A DNA stretch of 64,000 nucleotides from Roseibium algicola (GTDB lineage Bacteria; Pseudomonadota; Alphaproteobacteria; Rhizobiales; Stappiaceae): NCBI RefSeq assembly GCF_001999245.1, contig NZ_CP019630.1, positions 1,550,001 to 1,614,000 on the forward strand, in the 5' to 3' direction. Under the pieces are notes generated by a model, which saw nothing but the letters and a program-made list of their open reading frames with translations, did not search any database and was not told the origin of the DNA. A program made the translations under genes and the position numbers. Each line of letters starts with the position of its first letter. Within the stretch, counting starts at the first letter, position 1. Shown one piece after another: positions 35,153 through 43,014 of the stretch.

Positions 35153-35365
35153 TTAGAGCAGCTCGAGCTGAGCTGCCTGCTTGCCGCGGCCGCGACGGTC
35201 GTCTTCAGCAACGAAGGAGATCTTCGCGCCTTCGACGGGCGTTCCGATACCGGCCTGCTCGAATGCGGTGATGTGGACGAAAACGTCCTTGGAACCGTTT
35301 TCCGGAGTGATGAAGCCAAAGCCACGGTCATGGTTGAAGAATTTAATGGTGCCGTTCTCGCGCAT
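35153..35365 (-). CDS. cspA: Cold-shock protein (CspA family)
   Basis: This 70-residue single cold-shock domain acts as an RNA/ssDNA chaperone. RNP1 appears as DRGFGFITPENG (about residues 13-24) and RNP2 as DVFVHITAF (about 27-35). The C-terminal half EGAKISFVAEDDRRGRGKQAAQLELL has the usual basic stretch. ATG at 35365 follows GGAAAGG. It is a single gene with a strong terminator on its 3' side. Cold or growth-phase control is typical but cannot be read here. Confidence 0.93.
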   Translation of the reverse strand: MRENGTIKFFNHDRGFGFITPENGSKDVFVHITAFEQAGIGTPVEGAKISFVAEDDRRGRGKQAAQLELL

Positions 35366-35748
35366 GGAGAAACCTTTCCGCTGGTTGGATGCGCCATCCC
35401 GTTTCCGGCAGGCGCGGATAAACGAGAAGTCAACAAGAAACGGAAAGCTTGGAAATTCAGAGCAGCGCTTGATGGAGCCCTGCCGAAGTCAGTCTCACCG
35501 GGTCTTTCGTCAGTCCCGTACGGCACAACGCGTACCGATGGAGAATAATGTAGGTCCAGGTGGCGCTTACGGCAAGCGAAAGATTTTTGCAGTGGTCAAA
35601 CCGAGGCCACAAAGCCGATAAATCCTGTTTCGGTGACAAAGTGACAGCTTGTGACACCAGTCACAGAGCCCGACCGGGGGGCGGGTTAGTTTCGTCTCAT
35701 GAGTTGAGGCGGACAGCAGGGCCTCACGACACTGGAAGGGACACCGTC
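35366..35748. other. Divergent intergenic region between cspA and BA14K genes
   Basis: 383 bp without a gene. The right half carries several GTGACA repeats and a perfect CRP-type site (35650-35665) about 90 bp before the BA14K gene. Confidence 0.6.
35650..35665. promoter_or_regulatory. Consensus CRP-family binding site
   Basis: TGTGACACCAGTCACA is an exact TGTGA-N6-TCACA palindrome upstream of the BA14K gene. The CRP-family regulator at 61798-62499 carries the matching recognition motif RETVNR. Direct control is inferred. Confidence 0.65.
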
Positions 35749-36114
35749 ATGTTCAAGAAGTTTGCAGTTACCGCCTCTGCGCTGGCTCTTGTTGCCGGCG
35801 TCACACTGACCTCTCAGGCCACACCCGCACATGCCGCCAAGGGCTGGCAGGTCGGTGTCGGCGTCGCCAGCGGCCTTGCCGCCGGCGCGATCCTCGGGTC
35901 AGCACTTTCCCAACCGCGTTATGTCGCTCCGCCCCCGGCCTACTATCCGGCCCCACCGGCCTACTATCCGGCACCGGCTCCGGCCCCGGTCATCTACCGT
36001 CCGGCTCCGTGGAGCCCGGCCTGGTACAATTACTGCAGCCGCAAGTATCGTTCGTTCAATCCGAACACCGGCTACTTCCTGTCCTATTCCGGACAGTACC
36101 GCTTCTGCCAGTAA
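35749..36114 (+). CDS. BA14K family secreted protein
   Basis: This 121-residue exported protein has a signal peptide (residues about 1-29, MFKKFAVTASALALVAGVTLTSQATPAHA), a Gly/Ala-rich membrane-like segment (VGVGVASGLAAGAILGSAL), a Pro/Tyr-rich repeat region (PPAYYPAPPAYYPAPAPAP), and a C-terminal BA14K-like module WYNYCSRKYRSFNPNTGYFLSYSGQYRFC with two cysteines. BA14K proteins were described as Brucella lectin-like immunoreactive antigens; their role in free-living bacteria is unknown. ATG at 35749 follows GGAAGGG. A perfect TGTGA-N6-TCACA site lies 84 bp upstream, and a strong terminator follows. Confidence 0.82.
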   Translation: MFKKFAVTASALALVAGVTLTSQATPAHAAKGWQVGVGVASGLAAGAILGSALSQPRYVAPPPAYYPAPPAYYPAPAPAPVIYRPAPWSPAWYNYCSRKYRSFNPNTGYFLSYSGQYRFCQ

Positions 36115-36423
36115 GGCAGTTTCCAACTTCGCCGGGCCATAACCGGCCTGAAAAGGCCACCGGCCACTCCCTGCAAGGGTTTCCTCCCCTCCTTGCAGGG
36201 AGTTTTTTGTTTGAATGCGATCAATAACTGGAATCCTTATTTGATGGAACGCCGACTCTCTGAAAGAATTGGTTAGAATTGAGCGTTTTACATCATCTTA
36301 AATTGCAATTACTTGTGTTTTTCAAGTCTTCTCCGTCTTCCTAGAACGGAGAAATACCTTCCGATCATCCAGATGTCCTCGGCGCTTCCGCTACATCTCT
36401 TCCGATCGGGCTGGGGGAAACAC
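36115..36423. other. Intergenic region after the BA14K gene
   Basis: 309 bp. The first 100 bp hold the terminator at 36166; the rest is AT-rich and presumably the promoter of the following outer-membrane-like gene. Nothing else seen. Confidence 0.4.
36166..36209 (+). terminator. Terminator of the BA14K gene
   Basis: ACTCCCTGCAAGG (36166-36178) pairs perfectly with CCTTGCAGGGAGT (36191-36203), followed by TTTTTT. Confidence 0.82.
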
Positions 36424-37293
36424 ATGATTGCGAAATACCTTGGTGTGCTGCTGCCGCTCACTGCGCTGTGCATGACGATTACGCCCGCAAACTCACAACA
36501 GACGCTACCTGCCGTAGACGGGATCAGCGGCAAGATGTCCGTCACTGGCGGCAGTTCCGACGGAAGCGCGGTTGGAGGTGTGGAAGGCGCAATCACGATG
36601 CCGCTCGGACACAGGTTCGGCCTGCAGCTTGATGCCGGTGTCGGTGGCTACGATGAACCCTTTGCAGGACAATCCGCCTATTACGGCGCCGGGGCACATC
36701 TGTTCTGGCGAGATCCGTCAACCGGCATGATCGGCCTTGAAGGTTCGTATTCCCATCTCGACGCTTACCAGGGTGTCGACGTGTTTTCCGCTGGCGTCGA
36801 GGCCGAGCGATACTGGGGTCCAATCACACTCGGGGGCGTCGTCGGGGTGACCGATGGCAGCCGCGCGATCGAAACTAACGGACGCAGTCAATTCAGATAT
36901 GATCTCGATGCCACGTTCGTGGCCGGCTCGAAACTCACCTGGTATCCTGACGAGAACCTGGCCCTGTCTGTGTCTGGCAGGGTGTCGGGTGGTGATGCAT
37001 CCGGGGGGCTCGGCGTCGAATGGGCACCTCTACGTGATACGCAGCTTCAACCCAGCCTGTTTGCGCGCGCGGCCCTGCGCGAAGGCGGCGAAGCCTACGC
37101 ACTTGCAGGCGTCAGCATCTATTTCGGCGGCAAGTCCAAGTCCCTTATCCGTCGCCACCGGGAGGATGATCCCCCGATCGCTAATGTGATGACACTCGGA
37201 CATCTGGGTTTTACCCTGGGCGCGATCATGAAGTTCAAACAGCACAAGGACAATCCGACCCAGCAACCTAACGGGACGCCTCCGCCTCTGTAG
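36424..37293 (+). CDS. Putative outer membrane beta-barrel protein
   Basis: This 289-residue exported protein has a signal peptide (about residues 1-25, LGVLLPLTALCMTITPANSQQ). The body has alternating polar/hydrophobic strands with glycine-rich turns (FGLQLDAGVGGYDEPFAGQSAYYGAGAHLFWRDPSTGMIGLEGSYS, TLGGVVGVTDGS, LALSVSGRVSGGDASGGLGVEW), as in porin-like barrels. The tail SLIRRHREDDPP and a Pro-rich end are charged and probably periplasmic. I do not recognise a named family. ATG at 36424 follows GGGGGAAA. It is monocistronic. Confidence 0.65.
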   Translation: MIAKYLGVLLPLTALCMTITPANSQQTLPAVDGISGKMSVTGGSSDGSAVGGVEGAITMPLGHRFGLQLDAGVGGYDEPFAGQSAYYGAGAHLFWRDPSTGMIGLEGSYSHLDAYQGVDVFSAGVEAERYWGPITLGGVVGVTDGSRAIETNGRSQFRYDLDATFVAGSKLTWYPDENLALSVSGRVSGGDASGGLGVEWAPLRDTQLQPSLFARAALREGGEAYALAGVSIYFGGKSKSLIRRHREDDPPIANVMTLGHLGFTLGAIMKFKQHKDNPTQQPNGTPPPL

Positions 37294-37348
37294 CTACTTG
37301 GCTTGCATCAAAAGGGCCTCCGGCAAGCAAAAACCGGCGCTGCCGGCA

Positions 37349-37804
37349 TCAGGCCAACATTCGCTTTGCCGCGCGCATGGTGGTCTCAAGCTGGTTCAGA
37401 AAGCGCGATCTGTCGGCCTTGGTGAAGCCAGGCCCGCTTTCGCGGATCTCGCCTATTTCACGCAGATGCGTGTTGAGATCCCGCATGGCAAGGCGCATGC
37501 CGATGGCATCCTCGCGAAACGGCTTGCCTGTCGGACCGATGACAAGAGCGCCCGCCTTCACACAGCGTGCCGCAAGCGGCACATCGGCCGTCACCACAAC
37601 ATCACCCGCCACCGCACGTTCCGCGATCCAGTTGTCGGCTTCGTCCGGCCCTTCAGGAACGACAACCCGCTCGATCAGATCGCCTTCGGGAAGCCGCATC
37701 CAGCTGTTGGAAACGAACTTGATCTCAACATTGTGGCGCTCGCCCACGCGAACGGCTTCGTCCTTGACCGGACAGGCATCGGCGTCGATGTAGAGCACGG
37801 TCAT
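37349..37804 (-). CDS. YaiI/YqxD family (UPF0178) protein
   Basis: This 151-residue protein of the UPF0178 family has a NYN/PIN-like nuclease fold. It shows MTVLYIDADACPVKDEAVRVGERH at the start and DEADNWIAERAVAGDVVVTADVPLAARCVKAGALVIGPTGKPF in the middle, with the acidic residues that could bind metal. The cellular function is unknown. ATG at 37804 overlaps the stop of the upstream flavoprotein gene by 4 bp (ATGA), so the two are translationally coupled, and GGAG lies just upstream. Confidence 0.85.
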   Translation of the reverse strand: MTVLYIDADACPVKDEAVRVGERHNVEIKFVSNSWMRLPEGDLIERVVVPEGPDEADNWIAERAVAGDVVVTADVPLAARCVKAGALVIGPTGKPFREDAIGMRLAMRDLNTHLREIGEIRESGPGFTKADRSRFLNQLETTMRAAKRMLA

Positions 37805-39054
37805 GTTGTTTGCTCTCCTTTCGAGCTTTGGAGAAAGGCCGCGATGCCGGTTGCTGCCCTGGCACCTGTCGCAAAACACGCCTGAAGCAGGTAACCGCCT
37901 GTCGGCGCTTCCCAGTCCAGCATTTCACCCGCGGCAAAGATGCCCGGCATCTTCTTTAGCATCATGCCTTCGTCCAGTTCGTCCAGCGCGATGCCTCCGG
38001 CGGAAGAGATCGCCCGGTCGATGGAATAGGGCGCGTCCAGAACAACGGGAACGGCCTTGATGCAGCGTGCGAGGCTTTCCGGATCGGAAGGAACATCGCC
38101 GGCTTCGCGCAGCAGCGCCATTTCAACGGGGCTCAGCCGAAGGACCTTCTTGAGGAACGTGGCTGCAGACTGCTTGCCCCGGGGTCTTGAGAGTTTCGCT
38201 GCCAGTTCGTCAATTCCGGCCTGCGGCCGCAGATCGATGTGCAGTGTCGCCGAACCGGTCTCGTTGATTGTTTCGCGCAGTTCGGCGGACAAGGCGTAGA
38301 CGGCACCACCTTCAAGGCCCTGAGCCGTCAAGACCGCCTCCCCTTGCACCCTTTTACCGGCATGGGACAGGGCGATACGTTTGAGCGGCGTACCGGCAAA
38401 CCGCTCTTTCAGGAAATCGCTCCAGCCGGTCTGAAAGCCGCAATTTGCCGGCTGGAACCGGTTGATGCGAACACCGCGCTCTTCCAGCATCGGCACCCAC
38501 GCGGCGTTGGAACCGAGCTTCGGCCAGCTTGCACCACCCATGGTCAGAAGGCAGGCACGTGCAGTGAGGGATTGCAGGGCGCCTTCACCTGCAGTGTCTT
38601 CGGCGGCAGTTTCATCCCGTGCCCTGAGTTGAAGCGGTCCGTCTCCTTCAATGGCACAAAGTGCATGCCGGGTCAGCAGGCGGACGCCATTGGCATCGAG
38701 CCGGCGCAGCCAGGCGCGCAGTAAGGGGGACGCCTTCATGGATTTCGGGAAAACCCGTCCGCTGCTGCCGACAAAGGTTTCTTCGCCAAGGTCTTCGCAC
38801 CAGCGCCGCAGCGTTTCGGGCGGAAATTCCTGGATCAAGGGCGCCAAAAAGGGTTGGGCCTGCCGGTAGCGCGCGAGGAACGCGGTCAGGTCTTCGCTGT
38901 GGGTCAGGTTCAGGCCGCCTCGCCCAGCCATCAGGAACTTGCGCGCTGGCGAGGGCATGCGGTCGATAACCACAACGCTATACCCGTTTTCGGACAGGCG
39001 CTCCGCAGCAAAGAGGCCGGCCGGACCGGCACCGGCAATCAGGACGTCGAACAT
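37801..39054 (-). CDS. HI0933-like (BaiN/RdsA) FAD-dependent oxidoreductase
   Basis: This 417-residue flavoprotein has the N-terminal Rossmann motif VLIAGAGPAGLFAAERLSENGYSVVVID. The HI0933-family signature is RKFLMAGRGGLNLTHS (about residues 38-53), and PGIFAAGEMLDWEAPTGGYLLQACFATGARAA lies near the C-terminus. It belongs to the branch with a shorter insertion (TIGR03862-like). The family is broadly conserved and its substrate is mostly unknown. It is coupled to the YaiI gene downstream by an ATGA overlap. A second, more distant member lies at 43015-44193. Confidence 0.85.
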   Translation of the reverse strand: MFDVLIAGAGPAGLFAAERLSENGYSVVVIDRMPSPARKFLMAGRGGLNLTHSEDLTAFLARYRQAQPFLAPLIQEFPPETLRRWCEDLGEETFVGSSGRVFPKSMKASPLLRAWLRRLDANGVRLLTRHALCAIEGDGPLQLRARDETAAEDTAGEGALQSLTARACLLTMGGASWPKLGSNAAWVPMLEERGVRINRFQPANCGFQTGWSDFLKERFAGTPLKRIALSHAGKRVQGEAVLTAQGLEGGAVYALSAELRETINETGSATLHIDLRPQAGIDELAAKLSRPRGKQSAATFLKKVLRLSPVEMALLREAGDVPSDPESLARCIKAVPVVLDAPYSIDRAISSAGGIALDELDEGMMLKKMPGIFAAGEMLDWEAPTGGYLLQACFATGARAATGIAAFLQSSKGEQTT

Positions 39055-39230
39055 GCGGCCTTATAGTTCAAGGCGGGCTGCAAAGACCACCATCGATTTT
39101 CATCAGAGCCGGTGTTGGTGTGTCGAGAATTATTGCAAGTATTTGTTATCAGTCTCATGAGAATATCATCCAGGGGGCGTACCTGCGGAAGTTTTCCCGG
39201 CGGGTCTGCTTCCCGTGAAAGGAGCCGTGA

Positions 39231-40424
39231 ATGGAAAAAGGCACGGACCTGGTAGTCGTTGCCGATCCGGACAAGGACGTTCAGGCAGGCTTTGAACGCC
39301 TGTTCGGCAGTCACATGAGGGTTGCCTGCTTTTCCGAAACGGAAGCTGCATTGCAGTTTCTGAAGCAGAACCATGGCACAGCCGTCATTTTTTCCTGTTT
39401 CAATCTGCCGGGCCGTGGCGGAACAGCCTTTCTGCGAGCAGCGGAGACCATTGCGCCTCAAGCCGCGCGGGTCATGCTGACCCGGGAAAACTCGGCAGAT
39501 GCGATCAAGAAGACGCTGAATGAAGCCCATGCCTTCATGTATTTGGAAAAGCCCTGTCAATCGACAGATCTGGCCAGCGCCATGGAAACAGCTCTCTCCC
39601 ATCATTTTCAGCTCGCCAAGGACCGGGCACTGCTGGAGCGGACACTTGCCGGATCCGTCAAGTTGCTGATCGACATGCTGGCGCTCTTCCACCCGGAAGC
39701 GTTCCGGCGCACGAGCACGGTTCGCAAACAGGCCCTGCGGCTGGCCAAACGCCTGGGCATGAAGAAAACCTGGGAACTGGAAATGTCGGTGATGTTGTCA
39801 CCGCTTGGCGAGGCGTTGCTGCCCAAACAGATCCTTGCCCGCTACCGTGCCGCACGCGGCCTGACCGAGCAGGAGCGCAATATCCTGGACCGGGCACCGG
39901 ACCAGACCCGGGATCTTTTGAAGAACATACCGCAACTGGAGAAAGTCTCCGAATACCTGTTTCTATCCGGCCGCGGTTTCGACGGCTCGGGTTTCCCAAA
40001 GGACGGGCCGACGGGCAAGGAAATCCCGATGATTGCCCGCATCCTCAAGCTCTTGACGGATCTGTGGTACGCAAGCCCGGAAAGCGGACCGGATGCAGCG
40101 GCCTTCGAGGCGCTTACCATCAACAAGCGCAAATATGATCCGATGCTGCTGGAGCTGGCCAAGGAAACGCTGATGGACGACGTGCCGGAGGCACGCAAGA
40201 AACTTGTTGCCGAATGCTACATCCGCTCTCTCCGGCCAGGCGATGTGCTGATCGACGACGCCTTGACCGAAACCGGTCACGAACTGGTTCTGTCCCGCGG
40301 CCATATGCTGACACCCACCACCATCCGGCGGCTGGAACATTTCCACCAGGCCGCAGGCGTTCGCCAACCCATCCGCGTCGAACGCCATTCGGCACCCGAA
40401 GAAGCTCTGATCGATACGGCTTGA
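39231..40424 (+). CDS. Degenerate response regulator with REC and inactive HD-GYP-like domain
   Basis: This 397-residue protein has a receiver domain (residues about 6-125) followed by an HD-GYP-like domain (about 145-370). In REC the acidic pocket (ADPD, 11-14), switch Thr84 and Lys107 are kept, but the phospho-acceptor Asp is Cys56 (IFSCFNLPG). In the HD-GYP part the catalytic HD of LHDIGK reads LSPLGE and the HHE before the GYP loop reads SGRG, while FDGSGFP and the IPMIARILKL helix remain. Both phosphorylation and c-di-GMP hydrolysis are therefore doubtful, and a protein-binding or c-di-GMP-sensing role is possible. ATG at 39231 follows GGAGCC; it is monocistronic. Confidence 0.8.
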   Translation: MEKGTDLVVVADPDKDVQAGFERLFGSHMRVACFSETEAALQFLKQNHGTAVIFSCFNLPGRGGTAFLRAAETIAPQAARVMLTRENSADAIKKTLNEAHAFMYLEKPCQSTDLASAMETALSHHFQLAKDRALLERTLAGSVKLLIDMLALFHPEAFRRTSTVRKQALRLAKRLGMKKTWELEMSVMLSPLGEALLPKQILARYRAARGLTEQERNILDRAPDQTRDLLKNIPQLEKVSEYLFLSGRGFDGSGFPKDGPTGKEIPMIARILKLLTDLWYASPESGPDAAAFEALTINKRKYDPMLLELAKETLMDDVPEARKKLVAECYIRSLRPGDVLIDDALTETGHELVLSRGHMLTPTTIRRLEHFHQAAGVRQPIRVERHSAPEEALIDTA

Positions 40425-40499
40425 AGGTGGAGAACGAAAGGCTGTGGTGAGAGCGCCGGGCATATCGCAGTCTATAGAGAGGGCGCTCCCTCTGCGCAC

Positions 40500-40522
40500 C
40501 CCTTCCCCGCAAAAGGGAAGGG
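40500..40522 (+). terminator. Hairpin after the REC/HD-GYP gene
   Basis: CCCTTCCC pairs perfectly with GGGAAGGG in the convergent gap. No T-run follows, so it may be a weak terminator or a stability element. Confidence 0.4.
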
Positions 40523-40539
40523 ATGTCAGCCCGGCAAAA

Positions 40540-40755
40540 TCATTTCGTCAGGATCAGCTTGCCCTGCTTGGTGATCGACAGACGGTAGGTTTCGTCGTTG
40601 TGGCGGATCTGGATCTGGCGCTGGCCGCTGAACAGGTCGCGTGTGTCGAGTTCCGATTTCTGCTCACGCGGCGGTGTTGCCGCAAAGGCGCGCGTGGCGC
40701 GGCTGCTGGAACCCAGGGAGAGGCGGTGCTTCTGGCTGTTGGCGGTCGGTGTCAT
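40540..40755 (-). CDS. hemP: Hemin uptake protein HemP
   Basis: This small protein of about 71 residues ends with the HemP signature: DTRDLFSGQRQIQIRHNDETYRLSITKQGKLILTK. HemP is needed for efficient heme uptake, or activates heme uptake genes in rhizobia. ATG at 40755 has AAGGA about 13 nt upstream; the frame also opens at a TTG (40803), so the start is uncertain. Two TGA-N9-TCA boxes of RirA/Fur type lie upstream on the minus strand and the RirA gene is the next gene in the same orientation, which points to iron-repressed expression. No other heme transport gene is in the window. Confidence 0.82.
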   Translation of the reverse strand: MTPTANSQKHRLSLGSSSRATRAFAATPPREQKSELDTRDLFSGQRQIQIRHNDETYRLSITKQGKLILTK

Positions 40756-40848
40756 TGCGCGCAATCGGTCCTTGGCCTTTGTGTTGCTCCTGAAACTGTT
40801 CAAAAAATCAGCTTCTTGGCGGAGCGGTGGGACATCGGAATCAAAAGA

Positions 40849-40863
40849 TGAGTTTCAAACTCA
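40849..40863. promoter_or_regulatory. RirA/Fur-type iron box 1 upstream of hemP
   Basis: TGAGTTTCAAACTCA is a perfect 15-bp palindrome with the TGA-N9-TCA layout of alphaproteobacterial iron-responsive operators. The RirA gene sits 320 bp further upstream. Binding by RirA is inferred. Confidence 0.65.
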
Positions 40864-40870
40864 ACTTTAT

Positions 40871-40891
40871 ACTTGACACTCATACTCAAGT
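40871..40891. promoter_or_regulatory. RirA/Fur-type iron box 2 upstream of hemP
   Basis: Arms ACTTGA and TCAAGT are perfect around a 9-bp centre (TGA-N9-TCA), 8 bp from box 1. Two tandem sites suggest strong iron-dependent repression. Confidence 0.62.
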
Positions 40892-41128
40892 TTTCCTATC
40901 AAGGCAATGCCTGATCGAAACGGAACCGGAAATCGCGTCCTCTGGTTTCGGATTAGACAGGACCTCCGGGCAACCGGAGTGACAAATGCCAGGCCAGCCA
41001 ACCGCCCTCTCCTCTCCCTCAGCGGCAAGCCAGCCCGGCCTTTTCCTTGAGAGAGGCCGCGCAAGACGCATGGCATGCCTTTCCTTTTCCCGACCAATCG
41101 TCACATGTTCGAGACATACGAAACGAAA

Positions 41129-41155
41129 AAGGCGCCGACCGGATGGTGGCGCCTT
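41129..41155 (-). terminator. Terminator of rirA
   Basis: AAGGCGCC pairs perfectly with GGCGCCTT around an 11-base loop. The minus strand continues TTTTTCG. Confidence 0.75.
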
Positions 41156-41180
41156 CGAAACTTCTTATGTCGACAAAACC

Positions 41181-41645
41181 TTACGCGTTGGCCGCGATCG
41201 GAGCCTTGGTCATTTCGATCTTCAGGAGATCGCGCATGCCGAAGCGGTCCTCCGAAAGGTCGGCAATCGACTTGCCGTCCAGAACTTCCATAAACGCCTC
41301 GAGCGCTTCATGCAGCAGGCCATTGAAGCCGCAGGACATGATGAGCGGGCAATCCTTGCGGCCACTGTCGAAACATTCGGCAAGAAGGAAGCTTTCCTCG
41401 GCGGCGCGGACAACTTCGCCAACCGAAATATTCTCTGCCGGACGAGCCAGCATGACCCCGCCGTTCCGGCCACGAATGGTCTTGATCAGATTTGCATCGA
41501 CCAGAACCTTCATGATCTTGAACAGGTGGGTTTCGGACATGTCGAAGCTGGCCGCGATATCAGCGACCTTGCTTGGTTTGTCCGGGTTGACGGCGCAGTA
41601 CATCAGCGCGCGCACGGCATAGTTTGTCTGTTGTGTCAAACGCAT
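41181..41645 (-). CDS. rirA: Iron-responsive Rrf2-family regulator RirA
   Basis: This 154-residue Rrf2-type repressor represses iron-uptake genes in rhizobia and relatives while its 4Fe-4S cluster is intact. The N-terminus MRLTQQTNYAVRALMYCA and the winged helix SETHLFKIMKVLVDANLIKTIRGRNGGVMLARP match RirA. Cys91, Cys99 and Cys105 (AECF, DCPL, SCGF) occupy the three cluster-binding positions. No other Rrf2 regulator is in the window. hemP with two TGA-N9-TCA boxes lies just downstream on the same strand. The gene is followed by a good terminator, so hemP is a separate transcript. Confidence 0.9.
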   Translation of the reverse strand: MRLTQQTNYAVRALMYCAVNPDKPSKVADIAASFDMSETHLFKIMKVLVDANLIKTIRGRNGGVMLARPAENISVGEVVRAAEESFLLAECFDSGRKDCPLIMSCGFNGLLHEALEAFMEVLDGKSIADLSEDRFGMRDLLKIEMTKAPIAANA

Positions 41646-41746
41646 GCCATAGATATGAGGTGCGCGATCTGAAAGGTCAATTCAAAATTTGAGTGTGAGA
41701 GGCGACTTTTTGGCAGGAATGCCGGAAAGACGCCCAGTTTCAGGGA

Positions 41747-42814
41747 TCAGACAGGTCGTTCGGCGGTGTCTGATGGCTCCAGATCCCCGGGCAGATTGTC
41801 CTTCAGGAACACATCGATGCCGATACGCTCCTGCCCTTCGATGATCGGCACACCATCACAAAGCGCTTTCAGGACGCGGATGGCACTGCGGATCTCGTGC
41901 CCCGGGTCCTGCGCGATCACCGCATCCAGCACGTCGTCCTGAAGCGCTTCGCGCGTATAGGGCGTCAGTTCGTGTCCGACAAAGACGATGCCCTGGCTGC
42001 GGCCGCTTTCCTTCAGGGCCGCAATCGTGCCGCGGTTGCCCGCGCCGATATTGTAGAGCCCGGCAAGATCGGGATGTTCCGCAAGAAGCTTTCGCATCAG
42101 GTCCGCATTGCGGGCGTTGTCGTCCCTCCCCTCACGCACCTTCAGCAATTCCAGATGGGGATAGTCCTGCTCGATGACTGCCCGGCAGCCCTGATAGCGC
42201 TCCGCATGATCGCGAAGGCCGAGCGATCCGGCAATGATGGCGACTTTGGCCGGGGATCTGGAAAGGAAGCGACCGAGCAACCGTCCGGCGGTGCGCCCGG
42301 CGGCGACGTTGTCGATGCCGACAAAATGCTGGCGGCTGGAGGAAGGATGATCGGAAACCAGCGTCACGACGGGCACCCCCCTGTCCTGCAGCCGGTCGAT
42401 GGCTGCCTGAACCTCCGGGAACGCGGGCGCGACCACCGCGACACCGTCGCACTGCGAGCGGTCGAGGATCGCAAGCGTACCGGCCACCCTGTGCCCGTCG
42501 AAGGCGTCGATGGGCTCGACATGCACATGCATGCGGTCACCGCTCATGGTTTCGGCGTGGGACAGCGCTTCGCGGGTCAGGTCTTCCATGAAGGCGTTCG
42601 GGCCATTTGGAATGAGGAAGTGCAGGCGGTAGACCCGTTTCTTGGCAAGGCCAGCGGCAAAGACATCCGGTTTGTAGTTGAGCGCCTCGACCGCCTGCTT
42701 GACCTTTTCGATTGTGACCTTCCGGACACCCGGCCGCCCGTTGAGGACACGATCAACCGTTGCCAGGCTGACACCCGCTGTTTCGGCCACATCGTGGATC
42801 GTTACGCGCTTCAT
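41747..42814 (-). CDS. LacI family transcriptional regulator
   Basis: This 355-residue repressor has the LacI helix-turn-helix VTIHDVAETAGVSLATVDRVLNGRPGVRKVTIEKV (residues about 4-38), the hinge region ALNYKPDVFAAGLAKK, and a periplasmic-binding-protein-like sugar domain (about 62-340, with DGVAVVAPAFPEVQAAIDRL and GLYNIGAGNRGTIAALKESG). The effector is probably a sugar or polyol but cannot be told. ATG at 42814 follows GGGGGGATGA. No sugar operon is adjacent. One possible target is the palindrome in front of the alpha-glucosidase gene 18 kb away, though a closer regulator outside the window is equally likely. Confidence 0.85.
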   Translation of the reverse strand: MKRVTIHDVAETAGVSLATVDRVLNGRPGVRKVTIEKVKQAVEALNYKPDVFAAGLAKKRVYRLHFLIPNGPNAFMEDLTREALSHAETMSGDRMHVHVEPIDAFDGHRVAGTLAILDRSQCDGVAVVAPAFPEVQAAIDRLQDRGVPVVTLVSDHPSSSRQHFVGIDNVAAGRTAGRLLGRFLSRSPAKVAIIAGSLGLRDHAERYQGCRAVIEQDYPHLELLKVREGRDDNARNADLMRKLLAEHPDLAGLYNIGAGNRGTIAALKESGRSQGIVFVGHELTPYTREALQDDVLDAVIAQDPGHEIRSAIRVLKALCDGVPIIEGQERIGIDVFLKDNLPGDLEPSDTAERPV

Positions 42815-43014
42815 TCATCCCCCCGGACGTCAGCCATTTGCCGTTACTTCGCACCGGCACAGACCTTTTCCGCGGGAAGAGGACACTCAAGGCAACGGTG
42901 AAAGAGCGGCTTGGTTGCAAGCCTTCTTTCAAGCCACTATAACCAGCTTTGAGGGGCGATCATCAAAAAATGCTGCGCCGCGCAAAGTCTTCTACCAATT
43001 GATGATTACGAAAC

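Larger units (their letters stand above)
40756..41180. other. Intergenic region between hemP and rirA
   Basis: About 425 bp. It contains the hemP leader and the two iron boxes (40849-40891), a GC-rich stretch resembling the interspersed repeats (40940-41050), and the rirA terminator (41129-41155). Confidence 0.5.
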
